Numbered from the stretch's first letter, positions 8,201 through 15,591 are shown. The stretch: DNA of 41,087 nucleotides from DATAPE01 sp034667525 (GCA_034667525.1 JAXDJO010000042.1:1-41087); one strand, 5' to 3'. The notes: generated from the sequence alone by a model not told the origin. Numbers and translations are program-made.

Positions 8201-8536
8201 CCGGTCGTGCGTCACTGTCACGAGCGATGGGATGGCGCCGGGTACCCGGATCAGATCGGGGCTGAGGACATCCCCCTGGAGGCGCGCATCGTGTTCGTGT
8301 GCGACGCCTTCCACGCCATGACAACCGATCGCGTCTACAGGAAGAAGCTCCCGCTCGCGGAGGCTCTGCGAAGATTGCAAGAGGCTTCGGGCAGTCAGTT
8401 CGACCCCGAGGTCGTCGAGGTCTTCATGCACCTGATCGGCAGTAGTGCCGACTTCGGGGCGCTTCAGAAGGAAGAGGACCCGTCCCTGCAATCACAGCTG
8501 CCGTGGATCGAAGGAGAGCTGCTCACACCTGCTTGA
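5288..8536 (+). CDS. GAF-GGDEF-(GAF)3-HD-GYP cyclic-di-GMP synthase/hydrolase
   Basis: A 1082-residue cytoplasmic signalling protein. Domains in order: GAF (about 30-180), GGDEF diguanylate cyclase (185-345), three further GAF-like sensory domains (about 370-525, 535-700, 705-865) and HD-GYP phosphodiesterase (880-1060). The cyclase looks active: DSLTGLYNHR, FDIDNFKKVNDVYGH, GGEEF at 267-271, and an inhibitory-site RTSD at 258-261, five residues before GGEEF. The phosphodiesterase also looks active: HDIGK with His924-Asp925 and HERWDGAGYP with GYP at 985-987. No membrane segment is seen. The start is GTG 5288, with AAGGGG 5 bases upstream. Its 3' end overlaps the convergent paaD by 14 bases. 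Confidence 0.92.
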   Translation: MSSTEQGLQQMASLPGESVDSYKRLAAVFHQVLSEQSLDALLDAIADTIADIVPYDTLTIYEADEAEGTLTPLLARDQWAEQIMNSRSDFGRGLTGYAASHREPLLVNQAQLDPRTSVIPGTPASDPESMLVIPLIARNSVKGCLNIYRQGDDAVFSQDEFELAKRFGDAAALALDNAQTRAILEHQAQTDSLTGLYNHRFFQERLRAELARANRSHDSIALLMFDIDNFKKVNDVYGHAVGDQVLQGVGAMLKATIRTSDVVCRIGGEEFAVIMPSCDVADATGFASRLMEGLATLNFDPAGRMTVSVGIAQGPQHATNPTELVACSEAAMMTAKARGKDIVVLFEDSQNERPEDVGEHRDLRSLAHMKMLQSLAGKLNRLNDVREIGLTITRELRSLIDYHSCRVYIVEGQSLIPIAVRGEFAYEGETPEILYSKIGEGITGRVAETGHSLLIPNATECDFSVSIPGTDEIDESMIGVPLTYGTRVIGVVTISKLGLNQFDEDDVRVLEVLAGQASVAVENARLYEAQRREAMNANALLEFADEMSRASSFTGIGNASVRLSAGLLGATHVSLWLQKEGLGEVSCAAHHGYAGNVDIRRIVTRRIDSKTAHEFLADRRAPFIIHPAVGDPYPLLTGSAGGPRGIAPLQLADGHIGWLTVIQPKGREEYFTEELLRFLAGLAYQTSLALQKALLYRAQKESAEISNALLDFSRGLVVAQGLDEVLGRTVELSGRILGSPRTSLWMRDPESEDMAAQAAWGYKPAEQEQLYRLRIPNSIEAAPREGAEPFVIPPEAAALVEGLLVGSKNLAFAVAPIQLEGGSAAALVVGAPVYGDYEFSERKMRLLAGIADQAKLAIDNALSFDSLELTFVSTVEALANALEAKDEYTSAHARSITDMAVAVGQKMGLDSFSLKRLELGALFHDIGKIGIRADILMKPGPLTDDERETMETHPELGEQILAPIDRLKDVRPVVRHCHERWDGAGYPDQIGAEDIPLEARIVFVCDAFHAMTTDRVYRKKLPLAEALRRLQEASGSQFDPEVVEVFMHLIGSSADFGALQKEEDPSLQSQLPWIEGELLTPA

Positions 8537-9041
8537 ATTGTTCGAACGGGTTGCGGCAGGCGCTGCAGTAGTACGTGGCCCGGCAGGGGGTCGGCCCGAA
8601 AAGGCTGTCACTCACCGTATCGGAGCTTCCACAGAAGGGACATGTCGCAACAACAGGGAGCCCTATCTGGGTTATCAGAACGGGAGCCGCATCCGGGGGA
8701 GCGAGGCCGAAGTCACGCAGTTTCTCCCGGCCCGCCGCGGAGATGCGGTCGCTGGTCCACGGTGGATCGAAAGAAGTCTCCACCTCCACAGCTGCAACCC
8801 CCGCGACCCCGGTGACCGCCCGACGCACGTCCTCTTCGATCATCGCGATCGCAGGACATCCCGTGAAAGTAGGAAGAAGCACCACGCGCGCTCGGCCCCC
8901 ATCTACGTGCACTCCTCCGATCATGCCCATCTCGATCACCGAGACCGCGGGGATCTCGGGATCGGGAACTTCTTGTAACGCTTCCCAGATCCGAGCTTCG
9001 ATCTGTTCTGAGGTCAGGAGGGCCGAGGCTCCGGTTACCAC
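8523..9041 (-). CDS. paaD: PaaD, phenylacetyl-CoA epoxidase maturation subunit
   Basis: 172 residues. The N-terminal half is a MIP18/DUF59-type domain (WEALQEVPDPEIPAVSVIEMGMI, TFTGCPAIAMIEEDV), and the C-terminal half has a four-Cys zinc finger (CPFCGSSDTVSDS..FGPTPC..YYCSAC). This is the architecture of PaaD, required for phenylacetyl-CoA epoxidase activity and thought to act in metal-centre assembly. GTG 9041 is preceded by an AAGG motif and overlaps the end of paaC by 7 bases. It is the last gene of the paa run visible here. Confidence 0.93.
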   Translation of the reverse strand: MVTGASALLTSEQIEARIWEALQEVPDPEIPAVSVIEMGMIGGVHVDGGRARVVLLPTFTGCPAIAMIEEDVRRAVTGVAGVAAVEVETSFDPPWTSDRISAAGREKLRDFGLAPPDAAPVLITQIGLPVVATCPFCGSSDTVSDSLFGPTPCRATYYCSACRNPFEQFKQV

Positions 9042-9871
9042 CTAGCGCCTTCATTCTCCCGGTACTGGGTCGTCATCTCGGCCCACATGCCGGCGAGATC
9101 ACTCGTGTGGCGTCCTCGTCGTCCCCCCACTCCTGCGGGTAGGACCGGTTCCTCGACGGGGGCATCCTCGCCGGCGATCAGGTCGCCGGACGACGACGCC
9201 ACGAACTCTGCAGGGATGACCGCTTCCGCTTCGCTACCCCCGGGCAGCCCCAACTCGTCAAGGGCTGACGTCGCCCAGTTCATGAACCGGGCGAGCAGCA
9301 CGCTGGATGGCAGCGGCAGCCACCCTTCGTCCAGAGCCTGATCCTCCTGCTCGAAGGGCTCGAACAATCCACCGGCCTCCGCGAACGCTGCCGACATCGC
9401 GGGGATGATCTTGCTTCGGGCATCCACCGGCCCTTGGGCAACGCGTTTCATCCAGTAGTCGGCGTGGAGCAGGTGGTAGCGCTCCTCTCGGCGGATCTTG
9501 GTGACGAGCTGCTGCAACTTGGAGTCCGACGTCTGCTCGAGGGCTTCCAACCTGATGTCGTCGGCGTGGTCGTACAACCAATGGCGCGCCAGTGTGAAGG
9601 CCCAATCCCTGTTCGGACGTTCGCAGAGAACGGCGTTGCGATAGGCCTCGGGCTGTCTACCGAGCGCGAGCGCGTCCACCTGCGGTCCGCTGCCCCCGCC
9701 GACAAGTGAGTAAAGAGAAGACGCGTGACCTATCTCGTCCTGGGCGATGGACGCGAACGCCACGTCCTCCTCTATATGCGGTGCATATCCGGTCCACTCA
9801 GAGTGACGGTGTCCGATTATCAATTCATCATCGGCCAACGCGGTAACGAGCGCGTCGAAGGAATCACTCAT
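9035..9871 (-). CDS. paaC: PaaC, structural subunit of phenylacetyl-CoA epoxidase
   Basis: 278 residues of the ferritin-like PaaC family, the non-catalytic partner of PaaA in the 1,2-phenylacetyl-CoA epoxidase core. Conserved stretches are ALADDELIIGHRHSEWTG, the IAQDEIGHASSLYSL helix, NRDWAFTLARHWLYD and IRREERYHLLHADYW. Between about residues 215 and 255 there is an acidic/Pro-rich insertion (SSSGDLIAGEDAPVEEPVLP) less typical of the family. ATG 9871 overlaps the paaB stop by 4 bases (ATGA). Confidence 0.94.
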   Translation of the reverse strand: MSDSFDALVTALADDELIIGHRHSEWTGYAPHIEEDVAFASIAQDEIGHASSLYSLVGGGSGPQVDALALGRQPEAYRNAVLCERPNRDWAFTLARHWLYDHADDIRLEALEQTSDSKLQQLVTKIRREERYHLLHADYWMKRVAQGPVDARSKIIPAMSAAFAEAGGLFEPFEQEDQALDEGWLPLPSSVLLARFMNWATSALDELGLPGGSEAEAVIPAEFVASSSGDLIAGEDAPVEEPVLPAGVGGRRGRHTSDLAGMWAEMTTQYRENEGARW

Positions 9872-10164
9872 GATGCCTGAAGCTCTCTGACGCGTTCGTG
9901 GGCACGCTCACGTTTGCCCACGACGTCCCGGTAAGCGGAGGCGAACCGGTAAGACTTGTCGGCAGCAAGTTCGAGCAGGCTCTCGTCGGAAAAGAAGTGG
10001 ATGTCCGAACGAGCCACAACCCACAGGTGCTGGCCCTCCTGCCGGCGCAGGAAGCACTCCTTGGCAAGCAACAGAGCCAAGTCTGCGTCGGGCGCGATCA
10101 CGTTGCCGCAGTGTTCGAAGGGCTCGCGATGGCCCCCCCGTCGAAAGACCTCGTACACCTCCAC
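9868..10164 (-). CDS. paaB: PaaB, phenylacetyl-CoA epoxidase subunit
   Basis: 98 residues, the usual length for PaaB, a small subunit that bridges the PaaAC heterodimers. It starts MEVYEVFRRGGHREPFEHCGNVIAPD, the standard N-terminus, followed by LAKECFLRRQEGQHLWVVARSDI and DKSYRFASAYRDV. GTG 10164 begins one base after the paaA stop, and its end overlaps paaC, so paaA-B-C are translationally coupled. Confidence 0.95.
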   Translation of the reverse strand: MEVYEVFRRGGHREPFEHCGNVIAPDADLALLLAKECFLRRQEGQHLWVVARSDIHFFSDESLLELAADKSYRFASAYRDVVGKRERAHERVRELQAS

Positions 10165-10165
10165 G

Positions 10166-11083
10166 CTATGCGGCCCGCACGGACGGCTCTGCCAGCGCTT
10201 CGCGCACCCACCGGTGGGTGTCGTACATCTCCTTGCGTGCCCCTAAGCGCCTCGCGGTCTCCGGCCCGTCATTGCGTTTGATCGCGTCGAGCGGCCGCCA
10301 ATCGATGTCCTCGTCCCGGATCAGCCAGTGGCCATCCTGCCGGAAGGGAACGGGGACCGGCAACGAGTAGCCGAGCTCGGTGATCTTAGGAACGTAGCGG
10401 TCGAGGAACTCCTGGCGAAGATCTTCATTGGTCCGCGTCTTCACCTTCCACCGCAAAAGCAGGTCCTTCTCGACCACGGTGCGCGGGCCGAAGAAGTGGA
10501 TGATCGGCAGCCACCATCTATCGAGGGCCTCCTGAAACATCGCTCGTTGCTTTTCTGTACCCGAAGACATCTCGAGGGTTATGTCCTCGCCGTGCCTCAG
10601 ATGAAGTTGCTCCTCCGAGCAGATGCGCTTCAATACACGCGTATAGGGGGCGTAGGAGGACTCGAGCAGAGCGGCTTGCGTCACGAGAGCCGCGCCGTCT
10701 ATCAGCCAGCCGATGATCGCGACATCGCCCCAGTGGTGCACGGGGTAGTGGAAGACGTTGTGGAACTTTGACTTTCCGGTGATCAGATCTTGATACATGG
10801 CGTCCCGGCTCTTGCCGAGATCCTCCGCCACTCGGTAGAGGAGCTGCGAGTGACCCACCTCATCCTGGATCTTGGCGCAGAGGGACATCTTTCGTTTCAG
10901 CGATGGCGCCGCGGGCAGGCATTCACGCTCGGGGAGAGCGCCCATGATCTCGGAATTGGCGTGCATCTCGATGAACTTCAGAACGCCCTTGCGGAAATCG
11001 TCAGGCATCCAGTCTTCCGCCTCGACCTTTTCGCCGGCGTCGATCCGGCTGGTAAAGGACGCTAGCTTCTCCTCGTAGGTCAT
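10166..11083 (-). CDS. paaA: PaaA, catalytic diiron subunit of phenylacetyl-CoA epoxidase
   Basis: 305 residues. PaaA holds the diiron site that epoxidises the ring of phenylacetyl-CoA, the committed step of aerobic phenylacetate breakdown. Diiron-ligand helices are visible: EMHANSEIMGALPERE, KIQDEVGHSQLLYRVAEDLG (ExxH) and ICSEEQLHLRHGED (ExxH). GKSKFHNVFHYPVHHWGD is also characteristic. ATG 11083 has GGAGGT 5 bases upstream and overlaps the tetR stop by 4 bases. The frame opens further upstream but that part lies within tetR. The gene is second in the tetR-paaABCD operon. Confidence 0.96.
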   Translation of the reverse strand: MTYEEKLASFTSRIDAGEKVEAEDWMPDDFRKGVLKFIEMHANSEIMGALPERECLPAAPSLKRKMSLCAKIQDEVGHSQLLYRVAEDLGKSRDAMYQDLITGKSKFHNVFHYPVHHWGDVAIIGWLIDGAALVTQAALLESSYAPYTRVLKRICSEEQLHLRHGEDITLEMSSGTEKQRAMFQEALDRWWLPIIHFFGPRTVVEKDLLLRWKVKTRTNEDLRQEFLDRYVPKITELGYSLPVPVPFRQDGHWLIRDEDIDWRPLDAIKRNDGPETARRLGARKEMYDTHRWVREALAEPSVRAA

Positions 11084-11697
11084 GCGACCTCCAATCCTCT
11101 GATCAACAGTTCGGCGAAACGTTCTCCGATCTCTTTCGGGCCGAGCTCTCCTCCGGGGCGGTACCACGCATACGTCCAGTTGCCCGCAGAAAGCACGAGC
11201 CGGGCGGCGAAACTGACGTCGGCGTCCGACCTGAAGTCCCCCGCGGCAATGCCGTCGGTGACGATGCTCCGAACCATCTCCTCGTAACGATCCCGCTTGA
11301 TCTGGATCGAGGCCCGTAGGTCCTCAGGCAGGTAACGCCACTCGTTCAGAAACACCGTCGCCGCGTCGAGGTGCTCGATAGCAGTTTCGATGTGGCTGAT
11401 GAGCAGCTGACGCAATCGGGTTGCTGCCGGCGCAGCCATGTGGACCGCCGCACGGCCGCGCTCCAAAAAGCGATCGGCCCCCTCATCGACCACCTCGAAG
11501 AGCAATTCCTGCTTGGATCCGATGTGGGCGTAGAGCGAGCCTCTCTGCAGCCCCAGGGCGTCGGCCAGATGCTGCATCGACGTGCCGTGATAGCCGCGCT
11601 CGGAGAACAACCGGGCTGCCGCCCGTCCCAGCTCTGCGCGTCGGGGGCTGGGGGCGCTCCGGGGTAGGTCCGTCAGCTTCTCGGCTACTGGGGCCAC
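11080..11697 (-). CDS. TetR-family regulator heading the paa operon
   Basis: A 205-residue TetR repressor. The N-terminal helix-turn-helix domain is typical: RAELGRAAARLFSERGYHGTSMQHLADALGLQRGSLYAHIGSKQELLFEVV. The C-terminal domain, which would bind the effector, has NEWRYLPEDLRASI and resembles FadR/PaaR-like fatty-acid or aromatic acyl-CoA responsive members. GTG 11697 has AGGAG about 10 bases upstream; an earlier in-frame ATG (11751) would run over the operator. Operon position and the operator just upstream suggest it represses itself and paaABCD until phenylacetyl-CoA or a related acyl-CoA accumulates; that is inference. Confidence 0.88.
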   Translation of the reverse strand: MAPVAEKLTDLPRSAPSPRRAELGRAAARLFSERGYHGTSMQHLADALGLQRGSLYAHIGSKQELLFEVVDEGADRFLERGRAAVHMAAPAATRLRQLLISHIETAIEHLDAATVFLNEWRYLPEDLRASIQIKRDRYEEMVRSIVTDGIAAGDFRSDADVSFAARLVLSAGNWTYAWYRPGGELGPKEIGERFAELLIRGLEVA

Positions 11698-11717
11698 GCA
11701 CGATCTCCTGGAGGTGG

Positions 11718-11735
11718 CGAACGAACGGTCGTTCG
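11718..11735. promoter_or_regulatory. Palindromic TetR operator
   Basis: CGAACGA, four bases, TCGTTCG: a perfect 7-bp inverted repeat 20 bp upstream of the tetR start. Size and sequence match typical TetR-family operators, and binding here would block the tetR-paaABCD promoter. Confidence 0.7.
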
Positions 11736-11940
11736 ACAGCCTAGCACCCACCGATCCTGCTGTGACTTCGGCCCTGGAGCTGGGCCAGGCGCTGGCCGCC
11801 CACGGAGCCCGGCCCGGGAGCCCGGCCCCGGGGCGCGGCCCCGCGACCCGGGATGATGCCCGAGGGACCGGACGCGATGAAACGGTCCGCTACAAGTACC
11901 GCCACCGGCGCCCTCCGGCAGGGGAGTGCGCCCGGCCCGC
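11736..11940. other. GC-rich intergenic region between tetR and nth
   Basis: About 200 bases, very GC-rich (runs such as GGCCCGGGAGCCCGGCCCCGG). It should contain the tetR/paa promoter near the operator. Frames open through it have no family features, and I see no RNA gene. Confidence 0.4.
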
Positions 11941-11946
11941 TACTCT
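11941..11946 (+). promoter_or_regulatory. Candidate -10 element (TACTCT) for leaderless nth
   Basis: TACTCT fits TANNNT and ends 8 nt before GTG 11955, with no Shine-Dalgarno in between. Confidence 0.45.
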
Positions 11947-11954
11947 CGCCTGCC

Positions 11955-12725
11955 GTGCCCCCCGATCGAACGGCTCCCGCTGCCGACCGGATGCCACACA
12001 TCCTTCGGCGCTTGAAGAAGGCCTACCCTGACGCCCGCATCGCGCTGCAATTCACCAACGGGCTTCAGTGCTTGATCGCGGTGATGTTGTCGGCCCAGAC
12101 CACGGACGAACAGGTGAACCGTGTCACGTCGATCTTGTTCGAGAAGTACAGAGAGCCGAGCGACTACCTCCGAGCCCGGGAAGAAGATCTCCAGAAGGAC
12201 ATCTACGCCACAGGCTTCTTCCGGCAGAAGACGCGTTCGCTGCGCGGGATGTGCCAGGCGCTCATCGAGAAACACGACGGTCAGGTTCCCAAGACCATGA
12301 AGGAGCTCATCGCATTGCCCGGGGTGGCGCGGAAGACCGCCAACATCGTCCTCGGCAACGTCTATCCGGAAGCGGCACGCAAGGATCCGGATTATGGGAT
12401 CGCGGTGGACACCCACGTTGGCCGCATCGCCGTCCGCCTGGGGTTGACCTCGTGGAACTCGAAAGAGGCCGTAGGGATCGAGCGGGATCTGTTGCAACTG
12501 GTCCCGAAGAGGGACTGGTATCGCCTCTCCTACCTGTTCATCGAGCACGGCCGGCGGACCTGCATTGCGAAGAGGCCGCTGTGCGAAAGCTGCCCCGTGG
12601 AGTCTCTATGCCCCTCGAGCCAGGAAGCTGGTCTGCCCGACCTCTTTCGTACTACCGCAAAACAGGGAGGAAGGGCCGCGCGCTCTCCGGCCCCCCGTTC
12701 CCGCCGAAAAGTCACCCGTAGCTGA
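11955..12725 (+). CDS. nth: Endonuclease III (DNA glycosylase/AP lyase)
   Basis: 256 residues. Nth removes oxidised pyrimidines and cleaves the abasic site in base excision repair. The helix-hairpin-helix with catalytic Lys is LIALPGVARKTANIVLGN, the catalytic Asp lies in AVDTHVGRIAVRLG, and the C-terminal [4Fe-4S] loop has the right spacing (C-x6-C-x2-C-x5-C in CIAKRPLCESCPVESLC). A basic tail of about 35 residues (GRAARSPAPRSRRKVTRS) follows the cluster. GTG 11955 is chosen because of the -10 at 11941; ATG 11991 is the alternative. Frames further upstream lack family similarity. Confidence 0.93.
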   Translation: MPPDRTAPAADRMPHILRRLKKAYPDARIALQFTNGLQCLIAVMLSAQTTDEQVNRVTSILFEKYREPSDYLRAREEDLQKDIYATGFFRQKTRSLRGMCQALIEKHDGQVPKTMKELIALPGVARKTANIVLGNVYPEAARKDPDYGIAVDTHVGRIAVRLGLTSWNSKEAVGIERDLLQLVPKRDWYRLSYLFIEHGRRTCIAKRPLCESCPVESLCPSSQEAGLPDLFRTTAKQGGRAARSPAPRSRRKVTRS

Positions 12726-12749
12726 TCGAAAGCTTCACAGAGCCGGCCG

Positions 12750-12755
12750 TACCAT
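12750..12755 (+). promoter_or_regulatory. Candidate -10 element (TACCAT) for leaderless ispH
   Basis: TACCAT fits TANNNT and ends 7 nt before ATG 12763, the start that gives the standard IspH N-terminus. Confidence 0.4.
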
Positions 12756-12762
12756 GGAAGGC

Positions 12763-13731
12763 ATGAAGAAAGTGATCCTTGCTGCTCCGCGCGGGTATTG
12801 CGCCGGCGTCGACCGCGCGGTTCAGATCGTCGAGAGAACGCTGGACACCCTGGGGGCCCCGGTCTACGTGAGGAAGGAGATCGTCCACAACCGCCACGTG
12901 GTTGCCGATCTCGAGGCGAGGGGGGCGATCTTCGTCGATTCCGAGAGCGAGATCCCCGAAGGACAGGTCTGCGTCTTCTCCGCGCACGGCGTGTCTCCGG
13001 AAGTGCGGCGGAACGCGGACGCACGAAACCTCACTGTCATCGACGCCACTTGCCCTCTGGTGACGAAGGTGCATCTCGAGGCGAAGCGGTTCGCGCGAGC
13101 GGGCAGAAAGATCGTGCTCATCGGGCATGAGGGACACGAAGAGATCGAGGGGACAGCTGGCGAGGTGCCCGGCGACACCCACGTGATCGAGAGCGCCGAA
13201 CAGCTCGAGGGCCTGGATCTGGAGCCGGGAGAGCCTGTTGCCTACCTCACCCAGACAACACTGTCTGTGGACGACACCCTCAACGTCGTCGACGCCCTCC
13301 GGGAACGATTCACTGATCTCGCAGGCCCCCATTCCGATGACATCTGCTACGCGACTCAGAACAGGCAGGTCGCGGTCAAGGCCATCGCCCCGGAGGCGGA
13401 CGTGGTGTTGATAGTCGGCGCAGTGAACTCCAGCAACTCGAACCGCATGGTCGAGGTTGCGAAGGCGGCTGGAACGGCGGCCTATCTGGTACCCGACGAA
13501 ACCTGTCTCGATCCCTCCTGGTTGCAGGGAGTGGAGGTTGTCGGTGTGAGCTCGGGCGCCAGCGCTCCCGAAATCCTCGTTGAGCGACTGCTGGGCAAGC
13601 TCGCAGAGCTTGGGTACGGCCAGGTCGAGACGAGAGAGGTCACCGACGAAGCCGTCACCTTCTCACTGCCTCCGTGGCTTCGCCCGGAAACGGCTGAAGC
13701 GAACCCCGAACCGCAGCGACGTGCCGTCTGA
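12763..13731 (+). CDS. ispH: 4-hydroxy-3-methylbut-2-enyl diphosphate reductase
   Basis: 322 residues. IspH (LytB) makes IPP and DMAPP in the last step of the MEP isoprenoid pathway, using a [4Fe-4S] cluster. The three cluster cysteines are in RGYCAGVDRAV, DATCPLVTKVH and ICYATQNRQ. Substrate-binding residues are also present (EIVHNRHVV, SAHGVSPEV, GHEGHEE, SSNSNRM). ATG 12763 gives the standard MKKVILAAPRGYCAGV start; ATG 12754 would add three residues. The C-terminal tail after FSLPPWLRP is short and variable. Confidence 0.95.
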   Translation: MKKVILAAPRGYCAGVDRAVQIVERTLDTLGAPVYVRKEIVHNRHVVADLEARGAIFVDSESEIPEGQVCVFSAHGVSPEVRRNADARNLTVIDATCPLVTKVHLEAKRFARAGRKIVLIGHEGHEEIEGTAGEVPGDTHVIESAEQLEGLDLEPGEPVAYLTQTTLSVDDTLNVVDALRERFTDLAGPHSDDICYATQNRQVAVKAIAPEADVVLIVGAVNSSNSNRMVEVAKAAGTAAYLVPDETCLDPSWLQGVEVVGVSSGASAPEILVERLLGKLAELGYGQVETREVTDEAVTFSLPPWLRPETAEANPEPQRRAV

Positions 13732-13739
13732 AGGAAGAG

Positions 13740-14033
13740 TTAGCCCAGCGTCTGCTCGATCTCGCTTGCAAGATCGAAGTCGAGGGACGTCAAGCCCCCC
13801 TCCGAATGAGTGGTAAGGGCCAGACGGACTCTGCTGTAGCGGATGTCGATGTCGGGATGGTGGTCGTAGCGGTCTGCGAGTTTCGCGACCCCGGTGACGA
13901 ATTTGATGGCCGACGGAAAGTCGTCGAACTCATAGACCTTCTGGATCTCAACGCCCTCCCGCTCCCAGTCGGCGGATAGCTCGTCCAGACGCTGCTCGAT
14001 CTCTTCTTCATCCAGTAGCTCGACCTCTGCCAC
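13740..14033 (-). CDS. Pterin-4a-carbinolamine dehydratase
   Basis: 97 residues, the usual length of the PCD/DCoH family, which recycles 4a-hydroxytetrahydropterin by dehydration. The active-site block is DRYDHHPDIDIRYSRVRLAL followed by TTHSEGGLTSLDFDLA; the paired His and the later His match the family. The N-terminal part ADWEREGVEIQKVYEFDDFPSAIKFV is standard. GTG 14033 has an excellent GGGAGGA 5 bases upstream. The gene is convergent with ispH and divergent from ygfZ. No phenylalanine hydroxylase gene is nearby, so the in vivo pterin is unclear. Confidence 0.93.
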   Translation of the reverse strand: MAEVELLDEEEIEQRLDELSADWEREGVEIQKVYEFDDFPSAIKFVTGVAKLADRYDHHPDIDIRYSRVRLALTTHSEGGLTSLDFDLASEIEQTLG

Positions 14034-14097
14034 TCGTTCCTCCCGGCGCGTTTTCTGTGAGATGCGGGGGAACATATCGCGCATCGCGCGGCGGGTG

Positions 14098-14103
14098 GAC
14101 AAT
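14098..14103 (+). promoter_or_regulatory. Possible -10 element (GACAAT) for ygfZ
   Basis: GACAAT ends 8 nt before ATG 14112. It lacks the initial T of TANNNT, and the G-run that follows could act as a weak ribosome site, so this is a tentative call. Confidence 0.3.
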
Positions 14104-14111
14104 GGGGGGCC

Positions 14112-14954
14112 ATGCCAGAAGAGCTGATCTACGCCGACCGCTCGGACCGAGCCAAACTTCGCGTCTCGGGGCCGCAGAGTGCCTGGTTCCTGGACCAGAT
14201 CCTGACCCAGTCGTTCCAGGATATGGCGCTGGGCGAGGCTAGAGACGCGGCGCTGATCACGGTACACGGCAGGATGACCGGGTATTTGGAGGCCGTAAGG
14301 ACCGCAGAGGGTTTCTTGCTGCACCTTGAACCAGATCGGGGCGCCTCCGTCGCATCGACTCTGGAGAGATACGTTCTGTCCACCCAGGTCGATATCGACG
14401 ACATCACCCAAGAGATGGGACTCGTCCTCGTGGTTGGCCCTTCGTGGCGCGAGGCCGCGTCTGGTGCCGAGCTTGCCGCGTTGCAACCCACGGCATCGCT
14501 CGGGGTGGACGCCGGCTACCTCTGGATCCGGAGCGCGGCTACCGCTTCGCTTCTGGAGTCGATCGCCCGATCCGGGGGCCGCGTCGCCGGCGACAACGAG
14601 CTGGAAGCGATCCGCATCAGCAACGGGATCGCTCGATGGGGTCGTGACATGGACGAGAAGACCTTCCCGCAAGAAGCGGGTGTGGACGAACGAGCGGTTC
14701 ACTACGACAAGGGCTGTTACCTCGGTCAGGAGGCGATGGCCAAGATCCACTTCCGCGGAAAGGTCAACAGGCGCCTGGCCCGTCTGCGCGCGGCATCGCC
14801 CGTGACCCCCGGCAGTGAGGTGACGCTCGACGGCACCGGGATCGGCAAGATCACGAGCGCCTCCGAGGCATCGGCGCTTGCGATGATCAGATATTCGGTC
14901 ACAGAGGGAGCCAAGGTCACCATCGGAGATGTGACGGCCGAGGTCGTCGGGTGA
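14112..14954 (+). CDS. ygfZ: YgfZ/GcvT-like folate-binding protein
   Basis: 280 residues of the YgfZ (COG0354) family, a tetrahydrofolate-binding GcvT-like protein that supports Fe-S enzyme assembly or repair. The family signature KGCYLGQEAMAKIHFRGKVNRRL is present, with the conserved Cys. Upstream are FLDQILTQSFQDM, ALITVHGRMTGYLEAVR and the IRISNGIARWGRDMDEKTFPQE block. The 3' end overlaps the next gene by 4 bases (GTGA). Fe-S proteins are frequent in this window (Nth, IspH, LipA, FdxA, KorB), so a housekeeping role fits. Confidence 0.92.
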   Translation: MPEELIYADRSDRAKLRVSGPQSAWFLDQILTQSFQDMALGEARDAALITVHGRMTGYLEAVRTAEGFLLHLEPDRGASVASTLERYVLSTQVDIDDITQEMGLVLVVGPSWREAASGAELAALQPTASLGVDAGYLWIRSAATASLLESIARSGGRVAGDNELEAIRISNGIARWGRDMDEKTFPQEAGVDERAVHYDKGCYLGQEAMAKIHFRGKVNRRLARLRAASPVTPGSEVTLDGTGIGKITSASEASALAMIRYSVTEGAKVTIGDVTAEVVG

Positions 14955-15556
14955 CGCACCCTCACTACGAGGGCGACGATCTGATCCTGCGCAAGATCGG
15001 TGTCGGGTCCTTCGAGAACAACGTGTACATCCTTGAATGTCCCGAAACCCACGAAGCTTTGATCGTGGACGGCTGCTTCGAGGCGAACAAGATCATCGAG
15101 GGCGCCGAGGGGGCCACGATCGTGGGCATCCTCCAGACCCACGGGCATAAGGACCACGTGCAAGCTCTGCCCGAGCTCATAGAGAAACTGGATCGGGTTC
15201 CCGTCTACGCGCACACCGGCGACGACTACCTCGTCCCGATCGATCGTGACCTCCAGGATGGGGACAAGATTTCGTTTGGGAATCGCTCCGTGACCGTGCT
15301 CTTTACGCCCGGGCACACGCCCGGCGGTTCGTGCTTCCTCACCGGAAGTCACCTGCTCGCCGGCGACACCCTGTTTCCGGGAGGCGCCGGCAACACCTGG
15401 GGAAACAGAGAGGCGTTCGAACAGATCATCGATTCGATCCAGAACAAGTTGTTCGTATTGCCCGAGGACACAATCGTGTACCCGGGCCACGGGCGGGATA
15501 CCTCGATCGGCGCAGAGAAGCCCCACCTGCAGGAGTGGATCGATCGCGGCTGGTGA
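14951..15556 (+). CDS. Metallo-beta-lactamase-fold hydrolase (glyoxalase II-like)
   Basis: 201 residues with the full MBL metal motif: THGHKDH, GHTPGGSC for the third His, GDTLFPGG for the bridging Asp and PGHGRDTS for the last His. The fold and length match the glyoxalase-II-like subgroup, which hydrolyses thioesters or oxidises persulfides; the substrate is not determinable. GTG 14951 overlaps the ygfZ stop, so translation is coupled. No thiolase or glyoxalase I gene is adjacent. Confidence 0.9.
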   Translation: MTHPHYEGDDLILRKIGVGSFENNVYILECPETHEALIVDGCFEANKIIEGAEGATIVGILQTHGHKDHVQALPELIEKLDRVPVYAHTGDDYLVPIDRDLQDGDKISFGNRSVTVLFTPGHTPGGSCFLTGSHLLAGDTLFPGGAGNTWGNREAFEQIIDSIQNKLFVLPEDTIVYPGHGRDTSIGAEKPHLQEWIDRGW

Positions 15557-15591
15557 CGGGCCGTAGCCCTCAACTAATGCGCCCACAAGCG

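Noticed and set aside
13740..14750. Long 336-codon version of the pterin dehydratase gene
   Set aside because: Only the last 97 codons match the family; the rest is antisense to ygfZ. GTG 14033 has an excellent ribosome site.
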